Below are positions 49,301 through 61,300 of a DNA stretch of 64,000 nt, piece after piece. Each line of letters opens with the position of its first letter. The first letter of the stretch is position 1. Source of the DNA: Ostreococcus lucimarinus CCE9901 (Eukaryota; Chlorophyta; Mamiellophyceae; Mamiellales; Bathycoccaceae); the NCBI RefSeq assembly GCF_000092065.1, contig NC_009356.1:310001-374000 (forward strand). The letters run 5' to 3'. A program made the position numbers and the translations under genes. The notes below the pieces were generated by a model, which made no database searches, was not told the origin of the DNA, and was given only the letters and a program-made list of their open reading frames with translations.

Positions 49301-52300
49301 CACTCGATGCTGTGTTGCATGACAGAAGCATCTGGCAAGTATTTCATCACGTAATCGCGTCGAACAGATACGTGTGCGTTCGTTCCTTGAAATGCAAACG
49401 CGCTCACTCCTCGGTTTACGGCGTGTGCATCACATTGCCACGCACTTTGCGTTGCCTGGCGTGGAAGAGCGATTCCGCATCGCTCAGCCGTATCTTGATT
49501 CAGAATACTCTGAATGTGGGTGCTGAGCTGGCATAGGTGCACGAGCGCAGGAGTGTTCAAGCGAAATATGCAATCAACAATGCCACACAGACCCATACCG
49601 CCCGAAGCTGGCTCGGTGTGTCCGCAGCGAGTCTTCATTGCTGAAAAAGTAACGACTGGCAATCTTTTGAGGCTGCTAAGTACGGTGCGCGCTGCGCCAA
49701 CTTCTATAGGATCCCCCAGAGACGTGCCAGTACCATGAAGCTCTATACCACCAGAAGAGCTGTTATCATTACCAGACTGGAGCATGGTGTGCAAAATCAC
49801 GCTCTGCTGCGATGGGCCATGGGGGGCTGTGAGAGAGCTTGAGCGTCCATCTTGGTTGACAGAAGATGCAGAAGCGTAAAACATGCAGTAGTCGTCGCGC
49901 ACGCCGTCGCTGTGCGGTGTCAAGAGCAGCAACGTTGATCCTTCTCCTCGAACGTAGCCGTTTGCAGCCATGTCCAGAGTCTTACATCGCCCATCATCTG
50001 CCAGCATCCCCGCAGTTCTAAAAACAATAGTCGTCGTCGGGTTCAGGGTGATGTTCACGCCGCAACATATCATGCTGTCGCATTCTCCCGTGAGCACTGC
50101 GTTACGCGCTACATGTGATCCAACTAAAGACGACGAGCACGCTGTGTCGATGCTTGCACACGTTCCGCGCAGATTGTATGTGAAAGAAATCCGTCCACAC
50201 GCAACACTGAGTGAGCCACCAGTTGCTTGAAGCTTGCCGGCACGAGAGGTGATCGCGCTGTAATCAGTGCTAGATATACCGACAACAACGCCACATCCCT
50301 CGCTATATTGGCCGTTTACTGCATGTGCGCGCCCATCTAAGGCGCGCGCTAGAAGGATGCGCTGCTGTGGGTCCACGGCAGTAGCTTCTGCACGTCGCAT
50401 TGAAAACAGGGCAATATCAAAATATTCAATGTTATGGAGAAATCTACCAAACCGTATCAGGGCGTAATCGTCGGCTCTAATATCCCACCGATTTTCAGGC
50501 ACACCACTTACGTCATCCAGTGCGTGCTGATACTGCCCGGGGCTGCTGACTGATGATATGCACACTTGAGCTGAGTACGTGACATCAATAGTACTATTAC
50601 GGAGCACCTGTGCACTTCCGTAATTCGATTTTCCATGCGACAGTTCACCCGCCACGGCTTCTGCAAGTGCATATACGCTAGGATGATCAAATACAACCGT
50701 CGACGGGAGCTGCACAGCGAATTCATCGTTCAGTCTGCTTCGCAATTCAACGGCGCCGAGTGAGTCAAGACCCGCATCCAACAGTGGCTCCTTTGCATCC
50801 AATGGTCTACCAACCGCATCATTCACTATACTCGCTACACGTCCCGCAATTTCGTCGCCGTGGATCACGCATGATGGTACGCCACGTTCTCCGGCTGATA
50901 TCTTGATCTTGAGTTGTGTGCTATTTTGATCGACGTATGGTGCATTTGGCGGGGAAACCGCACTGTGTGATGTAGATACACTCCATGCATGTAAGCCGGT
51001 TGCACGCAGTGGGCAAACGGCGTAGATTGAGAACATATTTGGAGGTTGAATGAGAGTGCGTAGCGTTCTCAGCGCAGTGTGTGGGTCAATCACTTCTATC
51101 CCTAGAGATCCAAAGTTTCTGGGTGTACCCACTGCAGAACGCACAGCCATGCCATAGGATCCACCCCAGGGTCCCCACTGGAGACTCATGCACCGCCATC
51201 CCATCGTCGTGCCGAGTTGAGCGAGTGTGTCGAGCAGTGCGTTAGCACCTGCATAGTTAGTTTGACCCGGCGAGCCGAGCAATGCAGCTATGGACGAGAA
51301 GAAAACATGTGTCAAAGACATTTGAGGGAGATTTTCATGACACACCGCTTGTGCACCTTGTGTTTTGTTTGCAAACGCAATCGAGACTGTGGAAAACGTT
51401 TGCTTCATTAGGATTGAATCTTTGAGAACACCGCTCATGTGCAATACCCGACCGACATTTCGCACACTACACGAAACCAAGCGTTCTGTTTCGCTTCTGA
51501 CACAAAGGTTTACACGTTGGATGGTAAGCAGGGATGTAAATTTTGCCGGCGCGATATGTTTTCCTCTTCCGGAACGCCCCACGAGTACGAAGGGTCTATC
51601 ACAGATGGATGCATTCCATTCATAGATAAGCGCTCCGATGCCACCGACACCACCGGTGTAAATGTCGCTGCACGGGTGTAGAAGCGCATTAGAGTCGCAC
51701 TGTGCGATGTGCTTTGCCATCGCTCGACGTGGGTCTCGCCACAACATTTTTGCGTGTAAATTCGGACAGACCTTCGATAACGTCGGCGTGCGGACATGGC
51801 GATTCGATATTGATTTGGCATGCACCTCGTTCGAATCAGAATTTGAATGAAGAAAGTCGGTTGCTTTTGCGTGCACAATACTTGATGCGCCCAAATCAAC
51901 GCACACTAAACGCTGTGACATCTCATGTGCGCCACTCCTGAAGATACCCCACATGGCACCAGCGACCGGAATACATCGACCGATAGAGCTCTGCGTGTCA
52001 GCACATAGGCGTGGACAGGCTGACACCAGCTCTGTTGCTGTCGTGCGAATCACGCATAGATTGGAACTTGCATGTAAACTCTGCACGGCAAGAGAAGCCA
52101 CGCGTGATGCACTTTGCCTCCCCGCAGCTAAATGCGAGTATACGTTCGTGACACCTTCTGTACGGAGAAGCGGTCCTCTGTATGTGTTCTCGGTTTTCCA
52201 CGTGGCGCGATATATCATATCGATGGCGTGTCTTCCTTGCCTCCCACCATAATAGCGCTCTGATCCCATCGCTGCAGGCTCTGAGTGAGACGCAACCTTT

Positions 52301-55300
52301 TTGCCCAGTAGTTCGTGCATCGCAAGTTGATTTTCCGTCGCTTGCTGTGCTATATGGTCACTCTGCATCTTTTGCGGCGAGAAGCGTGATAGTGCGTGGT
52401 CTCGGGACCGTGCCAACGAAGTTTGGTGTGTGCAGATTTCGAGACTCACTGGCAAGTGCAATTCAAAGCTATCATCACTGAAAGTATTTAGCCTGAGAGC
52501 TGATAAGCTCTGCACGTGCGCATCGAGCTCTGCGGCAAACGACTGATCTAGTGTTTGCACCTTTTTACTATGAACTTTGAAGTGCAAATCAAGGCTGGAT
52601 TTGGAGACGTTTGCGTAATACACTTTCGGCGATGGAGTTCGTTGCGTGAGCATGGTCTGCACTACTTTACAAGACGTGTGCCCTGCTCGTTGTGACGATA
52701 CGGAAATACTGCCGGTAGTTTGCGATATTTTGAACGATAATGCATCGTTGCGCCAAGTATCCAACAAACAGGCAGCATGTATTTGCGTGCGACGCACCAC
52801 GTTAACAGTCATTGTGTGGAGTTGCTTTACACAAGTGAGGGTCAGCTCCAGAAAGCTGGTAGCGGGGAGAACCAAGCGGCCACGAACGCAGTGATCGCGA
52901 TCTATATGTCGTGTTTTTAATGGTGGGAGTTGAATCCGTAGGCATTCGCTCGTCTCGACTGCGTGCACGAGCCGCAGGCCAAAGGCAGCATGTGATATCC
53001 AACACTCGATGCTGTGTTGCATGACAGAAGCATCTGGCAAGGATTTCATCACGTAATCGCGTCGAACAGATACGTGTGCGTTCGTTCCTTGAAATGCAAA
53101 CGCGCTCACTCCTCGGTTTACGGCGTGTGCATCACATTGCCACGCACTTTGCGTTGCCTGGCGTGGAAGAGCGATTCCGCATCGCTCAGCCGTATCTTGA
53201 TTCAGAATACTCTGAATGTGGGTGCTGAGCTGGCATAGGTGCACGAGCGCAGGAGTGTTCAAGCGAAATATGCAATCAACAATGCCACACAGACCCATAC
53301 CGCCCGAAGCTGGCTCGGTGTGTCCGCAGCGAGTCTTCATTGCTGAAAAAGTAACGACTGGCAATCTTTTGAGGCTGCTAAGTACGGTGCGCGCTGCGCC
53401 AACTTCTATAGGATCCCCCAGAGACGTGCCAGTACCATGAAGCTCTATACCACCAGAAGAGCTGTTATCATTACCAGACTGGAGCATGGTGTGCAAAATC
53501 ACGCTCTGCTGCGATGGGCCATGGGGGGCTGTGAGAGAGCTTGAGCGTCCATCTTGGTTGACAGAAGATGCAGAAGCGTAAAACATGCAGTAGTCGTCGC
53601 GCACGCCGTCGCTGTGCGGTGTCAAGAGCAGCAACGTTGATCCTTCTCCTCGAACGTAGCCGTTTGCAGCCATGTCCAGAGTCTTACATCGCCCATCATC
53701 TGCCAGCATCCCCGCAGTTCTAAAAACAATAGTCGTCGTCGGGTTCAGGGTGATGTTCACGCCGCAACATATCATGCTGTCGCATTCTCCCGTGAGCACT
53801 GCGTTACGCGCTACATGTGATCCAACTAAAGACGACGAGCACGCTGTGTCGATGCTTGCACACGTTCCGCGCAGATTGTATGTGAAAGAAATCCGTCCAC
53901 ACGCAACACTGAGTGAGCCACCAGTTGCTTGAAGCTTGCCGGCACGAGAGGTGATCGCGCTGTAATCAGTGCTAGATATACCGACAACAACGCCACATCC
54001 CTCGCTATATTGGCCGTTTACTGCATGTGCGCGCCCATCTAAGGCGCGCGCTAGAAGGATGCGCTGCTGTGGGTCCACGGCAGTAGCTTCTGCACGTCGC
54101 ATTGAAAACAGGGCAATATCAAAATATTCAATGTTATGGAGAAATCTACCAAACCGTATCAGGGCGTAATCGTCGGCTCTAATATCCCACCGATTTTCAG
54201 GCACACCACTTACGTCATCCAGTGCGTGCTGATACTGCCCGGGGCTGCTGACTGATGATATGCGTACTTCAATCGAACGAGTTGGGCTGTCAATTGGCAG
54301 TTCTGTTTCTGTTCTTTTTATTTCGTTCTCAGCCCCTAGGATCAATCCTGCTATACTCTTGACCGTGGGGTAATCGAATATGAGGGTACTCGGAAGGTCG
54401 GTAATTGTAAAAGCATCTGCTATCGCGTTACGACTCTCAACGGCACCAAGCGAATCAACACCGGCCTCCATTATCGCGGAGTCAGCAGTGAGTTCATGAC
54501 CAGAGACTTCCTTGAAAATTTGCAATAGTTTTTGTACTACCAGTACTTCTGTGTCTTTGGCAGAGGCCGTATTCTTGCTGTCTACGTTCCCCGCTTGATT
54601 GAAGTTTTGCTTCTTTCCGTACAGGAAGCGATTTTTCACTGCGAATGACATGAACCTACTCCAGTTTAGTCCGGTCGCTATCAACTGCTGCGATAATAGT
54701 GTAAAATTGTGATGTAGTATGGAGTGATCGAGACGCGTCTGGATTATAGACATAGCAACTGATGGTTGTATGTATTGAAGACCAACTCGTTCCATACGAC
54801 GAGAAATACCGTCAGAATTAGCCATTCCATCACCAGCGAGCCATGCACCCCATTGAATTGACTCGTTTACCATGCCACGTTCTTTGCAAGTTGAACTCCA
54901 TTGATCTAACCAACTGTTTGCATACGTATAGTTACTTTGACCAATTGAAGCAATGGTCGCCGCCAGGGATGAGAAATTTAGAAATGTTTTCACCAGGTAG
55001 GCATCTTTTAGCGCACTATGCAATCGTTTTACCCCACTCACTTTCGGTGCAGACACTTCAGCCAAGTGAGCTGATGTCTGATCGCAGATCAACGCATCTC
55101 TTAGAACTCCACTAGTGTGAAATATTCCCACAGAGTCAGACAAAGACAACGATCTGAAAATTGTCGAGAATTCGGAGCATGATATGTCTGCGTTCTCCAG
55201 TGTGAAGTGCAAGCGGCTATCCCTTGGCAATCTCATTATTCCATTATTATGACCATTACGTGATAGAAGTATAACACTATTTGCACCAATACCCAGCAAC

Positions 55301-58300
55301 CACCGTGTGAGCAGTATTCCAATCGCTCCAGTTCCACCCGTGACTAATTGATGACCAGACATCACAGTTTTGTGATACACGACGACTTTTCCAATGTGGG
55401 ACGCTCTCGTCATTTCCCTCATGCTTTGACGGATGAACCGAAATTCGTTGCTCAAACATATCGATGGCTGTATCAAACCAGCACACATAAACAACCCCAG
55501 TAATGATAAACGAAAACTGAGTTCAGCAATAGACTGGTGATCAATAGCCTTGACTTCATAAGTTGCTTTATAGTTTTCTTTTTCGAACGCGTCGGCTGAC
55601 CAAATACCGCGCTTTGATAGCTCTAAAAATGTAGCGTGTACATTCAATATCGACAAGGAGGCCGCAATCATGCCAGGTGATGTAAGCGTATTTAAGACTA
55701 CGTCGACGGGACAACTTCGTGATAAAGAGCTTAAAAATACTGACTGCGAAAACTTAGTCGATCGTGAGTTGCTCATGCATGGAATACCAAGGTATCGCAT
55801 CAAATGCCGTTTCTTCACATTACTCGATGTTCCAGAGAGCGAGTCACCCATCATAGAACATATCGATTTTATCGCAAGTCCAACGCCACCCGTCGTCCCA
55901 TGTACGAGAAGATGAGCTGGAGTGGTTTTAAGTCGACGAATGGAGCTAAAACATTCGTCGACGGTGAGAAAAACTGTCGGAATCGCCGAAGCTTCGATAA
56001 AATTTACTCGCGGCGGTTTTATGCTAAATAATGAACGGTGTACGTAAGCTACGTCACCGAGACAACCAGTCGTCAAGCCAAATATAGCATCTCCGTGTGA
56101 ATGAGAGTACACATCGTCAATTATGCCTGAAAAGTCTGTACCCGGTGGTTCTGTCACCCCAGGGTACATATCTAGAATATTCAAAACGTCCCTGAAGTTC
56201 AGCCCTACGGCAAGAATCCGCGTTCTAACAAATGGCTTTGATACTGTGATTCCACTATCCAAAGCTATACTCGGTACGGGAGTCAGATCTTTTATCGCAC
56301 CTCTGGGACTTGGTTGAAGTACAAAGTTATTCAATGGTACTTTTCGGCATCCGTGTATCATTGGAACATATCTAGCTCGAGCCAAATATTGAGACTGAAT
56401 TGGTTCTGCACGACTTTCACATTCTGCCTTCTTAAAGTGGCTCGACGCTCGCTTTAGCGATAGTGGAGAGTCGCTGTGCACGTCCAAGTGATAAGTTTGA
56501 TTGAGATCAGCTACAGAGACCATCGATATTGTGTGTATCACAGATGCTGAAATGACATTTGACATATTTTCTCCCGCGCGACCAACTGGTGTGCTTGATG
56601 TGGCGAGCCCAACAAGCCGTATTGACGCATGCACATTTTGCATCATCGCAGCGTAAGACGGGGCATATCGGTATGAAGTCGATGTGTTAGTATCCATACT
56701 GCGTCCCAGATTGTATGAGTGTGGGGTTTGCGGACAAACGTGCTTGATATGATGCACTGCGCACCACATTAGTGCATATAGCACACTTGATTGCACTTTC
56801 TTGTTCAAGTTTTCTCTTTCGAAAGCACGATTCATAGTACTCAAAGGTTTGCATTGTAAACGGCGCAATAGTGCAAGATTTGATGTCGTATGATTACTCT
56901 CGGGTGCATCTTTCTTCTTTGCTGAGGACGAGCTCTCAAACTGGTGCTCTAAAGGCAGCTGCTGCAGTTGAAATATATGTATCACTGCTGGTACGTGAAC
57001 CACGTCGTTATTTTCTTTGTCCATCAAGCAATACAAAATGTGCATGGAGCAATCAATCAGATGTGCTGCTCCGACGGTCGCGCATGCTGAGCCGACGTAC
57101 TTTGACATCTTTGTCTTAAGAGCACCACGCCGTGAACGAATGCAATGCCCAAGCTGCTGGAAAGGTTCCCTGATATTGGAACCATCATTTGTTTTTCGGA
57201 ATTTGGAGGTTGTTGCGCTCTCGCCAGAACGCAACATGAGTCGCATAGTGCTATCTCGATATGTTACCACTGATATCGTATCAAGCTGCTTCAGTACGAT
57301 TGGAATCAGCAAGATTGTCTTCATTTGAAGCACGCTATCAATGAGCAAGTCGTCCAAGGGAATTATCGGAATAATCAATGATGCAGCTGCGGGTAGAACG
57401 GGCGTGTGGTTCACGCTGTGGTCGTGTAAGCTAGACCAAGCAGGTCTACATATATTGACGGTGAAAACCGCTCTCGACGCTGATTTAAAGACACTTATAA
57501 GTTGCACATTTGAATACAAAGTACCAACACCAGCATGGAACATTTGCGAACAAAGTAAACGCGCTCTTGTCGAGCAACAACGATGCGTCAACTTCGATGG
57601 AATCGCGCGGATAATTGTGTGCGCATTAACGCCACTCATTCCAAAAGAAGAAGAAGCCGTAAGCTCGATTTGCGGCGCTGTTGTCATCGCTCGTGCAATG
57701 TGAACATTCCCTTCGCTGGCCACGTGTGTGAATACACTAAGATGTGGATTCAGATTACGACAAAGGCGCATTCCAAAATTAACAGCGTGCGTTGAGCAGA
57801 CTATAGAATCGAGAATGCCAACTACTCCCGCGCTACCTTCGGTATGGCCTAGTGAACTTTTACTGGTTCCAATGAGAAGAAATGAAAAGCATGATTGAAG
57901 TTGCATTAGGCTACTGAGCTCGATCGAGTCTCCAAGCGAGGTTCCAGTTCCATGGAGTGAAAGATAGCAGCTACGACTCGACGCATTTTCAATGCGTAGC
58001 AACGCGACTTGGATCAACTTCTGCTGGCTTGGTCCGTTGGGAGCCGTGAACGAACTTGAGCGCCCATCTTGGTTCACAGTGCACGCCGATAACACAAAAT
58101 CGTGTCGGCTTTCATATCTATGGGCTGGCTGGACTGGTTCTAAATGTAAAAGACCAAATGCTTCTCCTCTTCCATATCCGTCCGCTCCAGCATCTAAGGT
58201 TTTGCATCGGCCATCGTAAGCAATAGCACCGAGAGATGACAAAGTCACGAAGGTATCCGGAATCAGTATACATTGCGTGCCGCCAGACAACGTAGACGAA

Positions 58301-61300
58301 GCATGTGAGCCATCCATACTTGCACACGCTAAGTGCGCCGCTACCATTGACGAGGAGCATGCCGTATCTATCGCGATGCTCGGCCCATTCATTCCGAAGG
58401 TGAACGATGGTCTGCTAGCGAGGAACGAAATACCATTACCTGTACCTGCGTACGCATAGAACGCCCATTTTGTCGATCTCAGAATGAACTGGTAGTCATT
58501 CCACATTACGCCAATAAATACCCCCATATGATGATATATTTTCGTGTCAGATACACCATGCAAGCATTCGATGCAACAATTCAACAAATGACGTTGCTGC
58601 GGGTCCATGCATATCGTTTCTTGAGGTGTCAAGTGGAATATAGTGTTGTCAAAGTAAAAGATGTCGCGCAACAACACAGCAAATCGCGTAGATCCACTGA
58701 GAAGCTCAACGTCAAAACGAGTAGAAAGCCGTCTTTGCAATTCAGCACCAGTGACCAGTGACGTCCGCAAGCTTTGCAAATTCTTTATGTTGTTTGGATA
58801 TCGAAGTGAAATGTTTGATATTTTGTGAACATTCGATCCTGTTCCTTCGTGAGGATTCAATCCCAGTGATTTCGATTTCAAATCGAGTGAAATCACTGAA
58901 TCTGAAGTTGTACGCGCGTCCGTGAATGAGAAGATTGCTTTGCTTAGCTCATGCACTGTTGGATAATCGAACATTGATATAATTGGCAAGTCTATCTGGA
59001 ATTTGGCGTTTATAGACGATCGAAGGTCAGCAAGCGCCAAGCTGTCAAGTCCAAGCTGCATAATAGGCTGCGCATCATCAATATATGTATACGTTTCCAT
59101 GTCGATCGATGACATTATCGCGTGTCGTAGAAAATCGGCAATCGTATCAAAAGAATATGAACTAGTTTTTGTCTGAATTGAATCTGATACGATATTCGGT
59201 GTGGAAGGGCTAGTGAGCGCAGGCAGACGCGACGCTATGTATGTGGGTACCGTACAGGCATTCAACATAGAAAGGTTTAGCATAAACAAGCCGTGGGCGA
59301 CGTTTATAGATGCTAATAAGCGCTTCTCCAAATGTGCGTCCAGGCGGGCCATTCCAAAGACGGCGTCCGTCCATGCACCAAATTGGACACTGGAACTAGA
59401 GAATCCGCTGTTGAACATCAACTTCACACATTCATCTAACACGTTATTTGATATTGAATAATTCATTTGACCGAATGAATAAATAAAGCCAGTTATTGAC
59501 GAGCACGCGATTGATCGTTGAGCTTGTATATTTGCTAAGGCGTGGTCACGAACATATCCTAGTACTTTTGCAGAGGTTACAGTAGACATCGTTTCTGGAG
59601 TCTGTCGGAGCACAACAGCATCACACAATGACCCACTGGCGTACACAAATGTATTTATTCTATTGCGATCGATTGAAGTCAAGCCTTCTCGTGCAATTCC
59701 GCGATCACTCTTAAATGATCGAACTATGCTCTGTCCAAACCTCGAATGCACTCGGAGTTTTGCAATATGAGCGCTCCAACCACGACGACTCGAGAGGGAA
59801 AGATTGCTAGCGTCGGAGTGTAGAAGAAATAACGAAAGACACGACCCGATAGCGCCAGTCGCACCGGATATCGAAACGCCATTTCTTAAACTAGTCCCGT
59901 AATATGAATTATTTTCACAAATAAAAATATTTGGAATTCGACTAGGAATCACGTGTACCTCGTCATCATTTTGCAACTTGCCGATACCTGGGAGGTGTTT
60001 TGTGGCACTGATACCCATAGCTTCAATTTTTAGATACGTGGCGGCGATTTCACACGTCTTCATTTTCGAGTAAATGTTGGAATTTTTTGGTAACGGTGAG
60101 CTGTACATTGACCATGAATATGTGTGACGCGGTATGTGAGTGTCAATCCGATATGAACGCGCCGAAACATGAGATATGACTGCCAAAGCTGTTCGATTGA
60201 GACAAGATGAATCGGCTGACGCCCACGGAAAGTACTGAAAACTATGCCCATGTAAGTCACTAAGATGTTTGCTTGCGCGATAACGCACAAGGTTCCACAG
60301 AGTGTTTTTATGCACCTTGTGGATGGAAGCGCGGATACGAGAGCTTTTCATTCGAAACTTGATCACCGAGCCAATGCTAAAATTATCTGCATACATGGAG
60401 TAATCTGCTTCGGACAGTGGCTCTCGTGATATTTTAGTAGTCAATGGGATCTTTACGTACGTTGTCCTGTCTATGACATCTGTAAAGGCATTTGACAAAT
60501 ACAGCTCTCGCAAACCAGTAGGTATGTACGATGAAAATGACTTGGGTGAGTGCAGAGCGGCGCAGGATTGAAAGGTGTTATCAAGCGACGAGCTGTGGTA
60601 ATCGTGGAAGAAATCTATTTTGATTGAACTACGGCTAGTGCACACCATAGTATTATTATCGAATACCAGTGGGTTAGCATATTCGTGTGTTTGATATACT
60701 TTTGTACTTCGTGTACATTTCCAAAGGCATTTAAAAAACAAGATACTTTCGGAGTACATTTCCAGTGCGCTAGACGTCGTATCTATACGAATATCATTGA
60801 TTTGTGCCTTTCCGTTGGCCGGCAAAATGACCCGCGCAGTTGGGATAGTCACGTCACACATATTGCGAATTTTGGTTTCAACGAACATGCGAACTGCAGA
60901 TGAGCAGAGTAACAACATACTCGCAGCTGGTAAGATTGCTTTCCCGTGAACAGAGTGATCAAATAACCCGGTATTATTAGTGCTGATGATGTTACCTTGC
61001 ATGACAACATGTGTGCTCTTTGCAACGGTCAATGAATGAAGACGTTGAGGCAAAGTCGGAGTTATCCAAATACGATCTCTCTGCAGCAAACGCATGGACC
61101 ATCGGATCGGGAGATTCGTCGCGCGTTTTATCCGATTCTGCAATATGGCGTGCGCGTTTGTGCCTTGGAATGCAAACGCGCTGACAGATGCATGAGTTTC
61201 TGATGAAAAATGTGCGTTCAACAACGGGACGATTGCACGAGGTGAACGCATGGAGTTCTTATGTGCTTGGTTGAATGTCTCGGATATATGTGTGTTGATA

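Noticed and set aside
45600-54200. Many small plus-strand frames repeating every 3,702 bp
   Set aside because: They are antisense shadows of the duplicated PKS modules; their periodicity comes from the repeat itself.
45587-54263. Reading the large tandem repeat as a mobile element or CRISPR-like array
   Set aside because: The unit is a complete PKS module in frame, with breakpoints at domain linkers and no integrase, terminal repeats or spacers.
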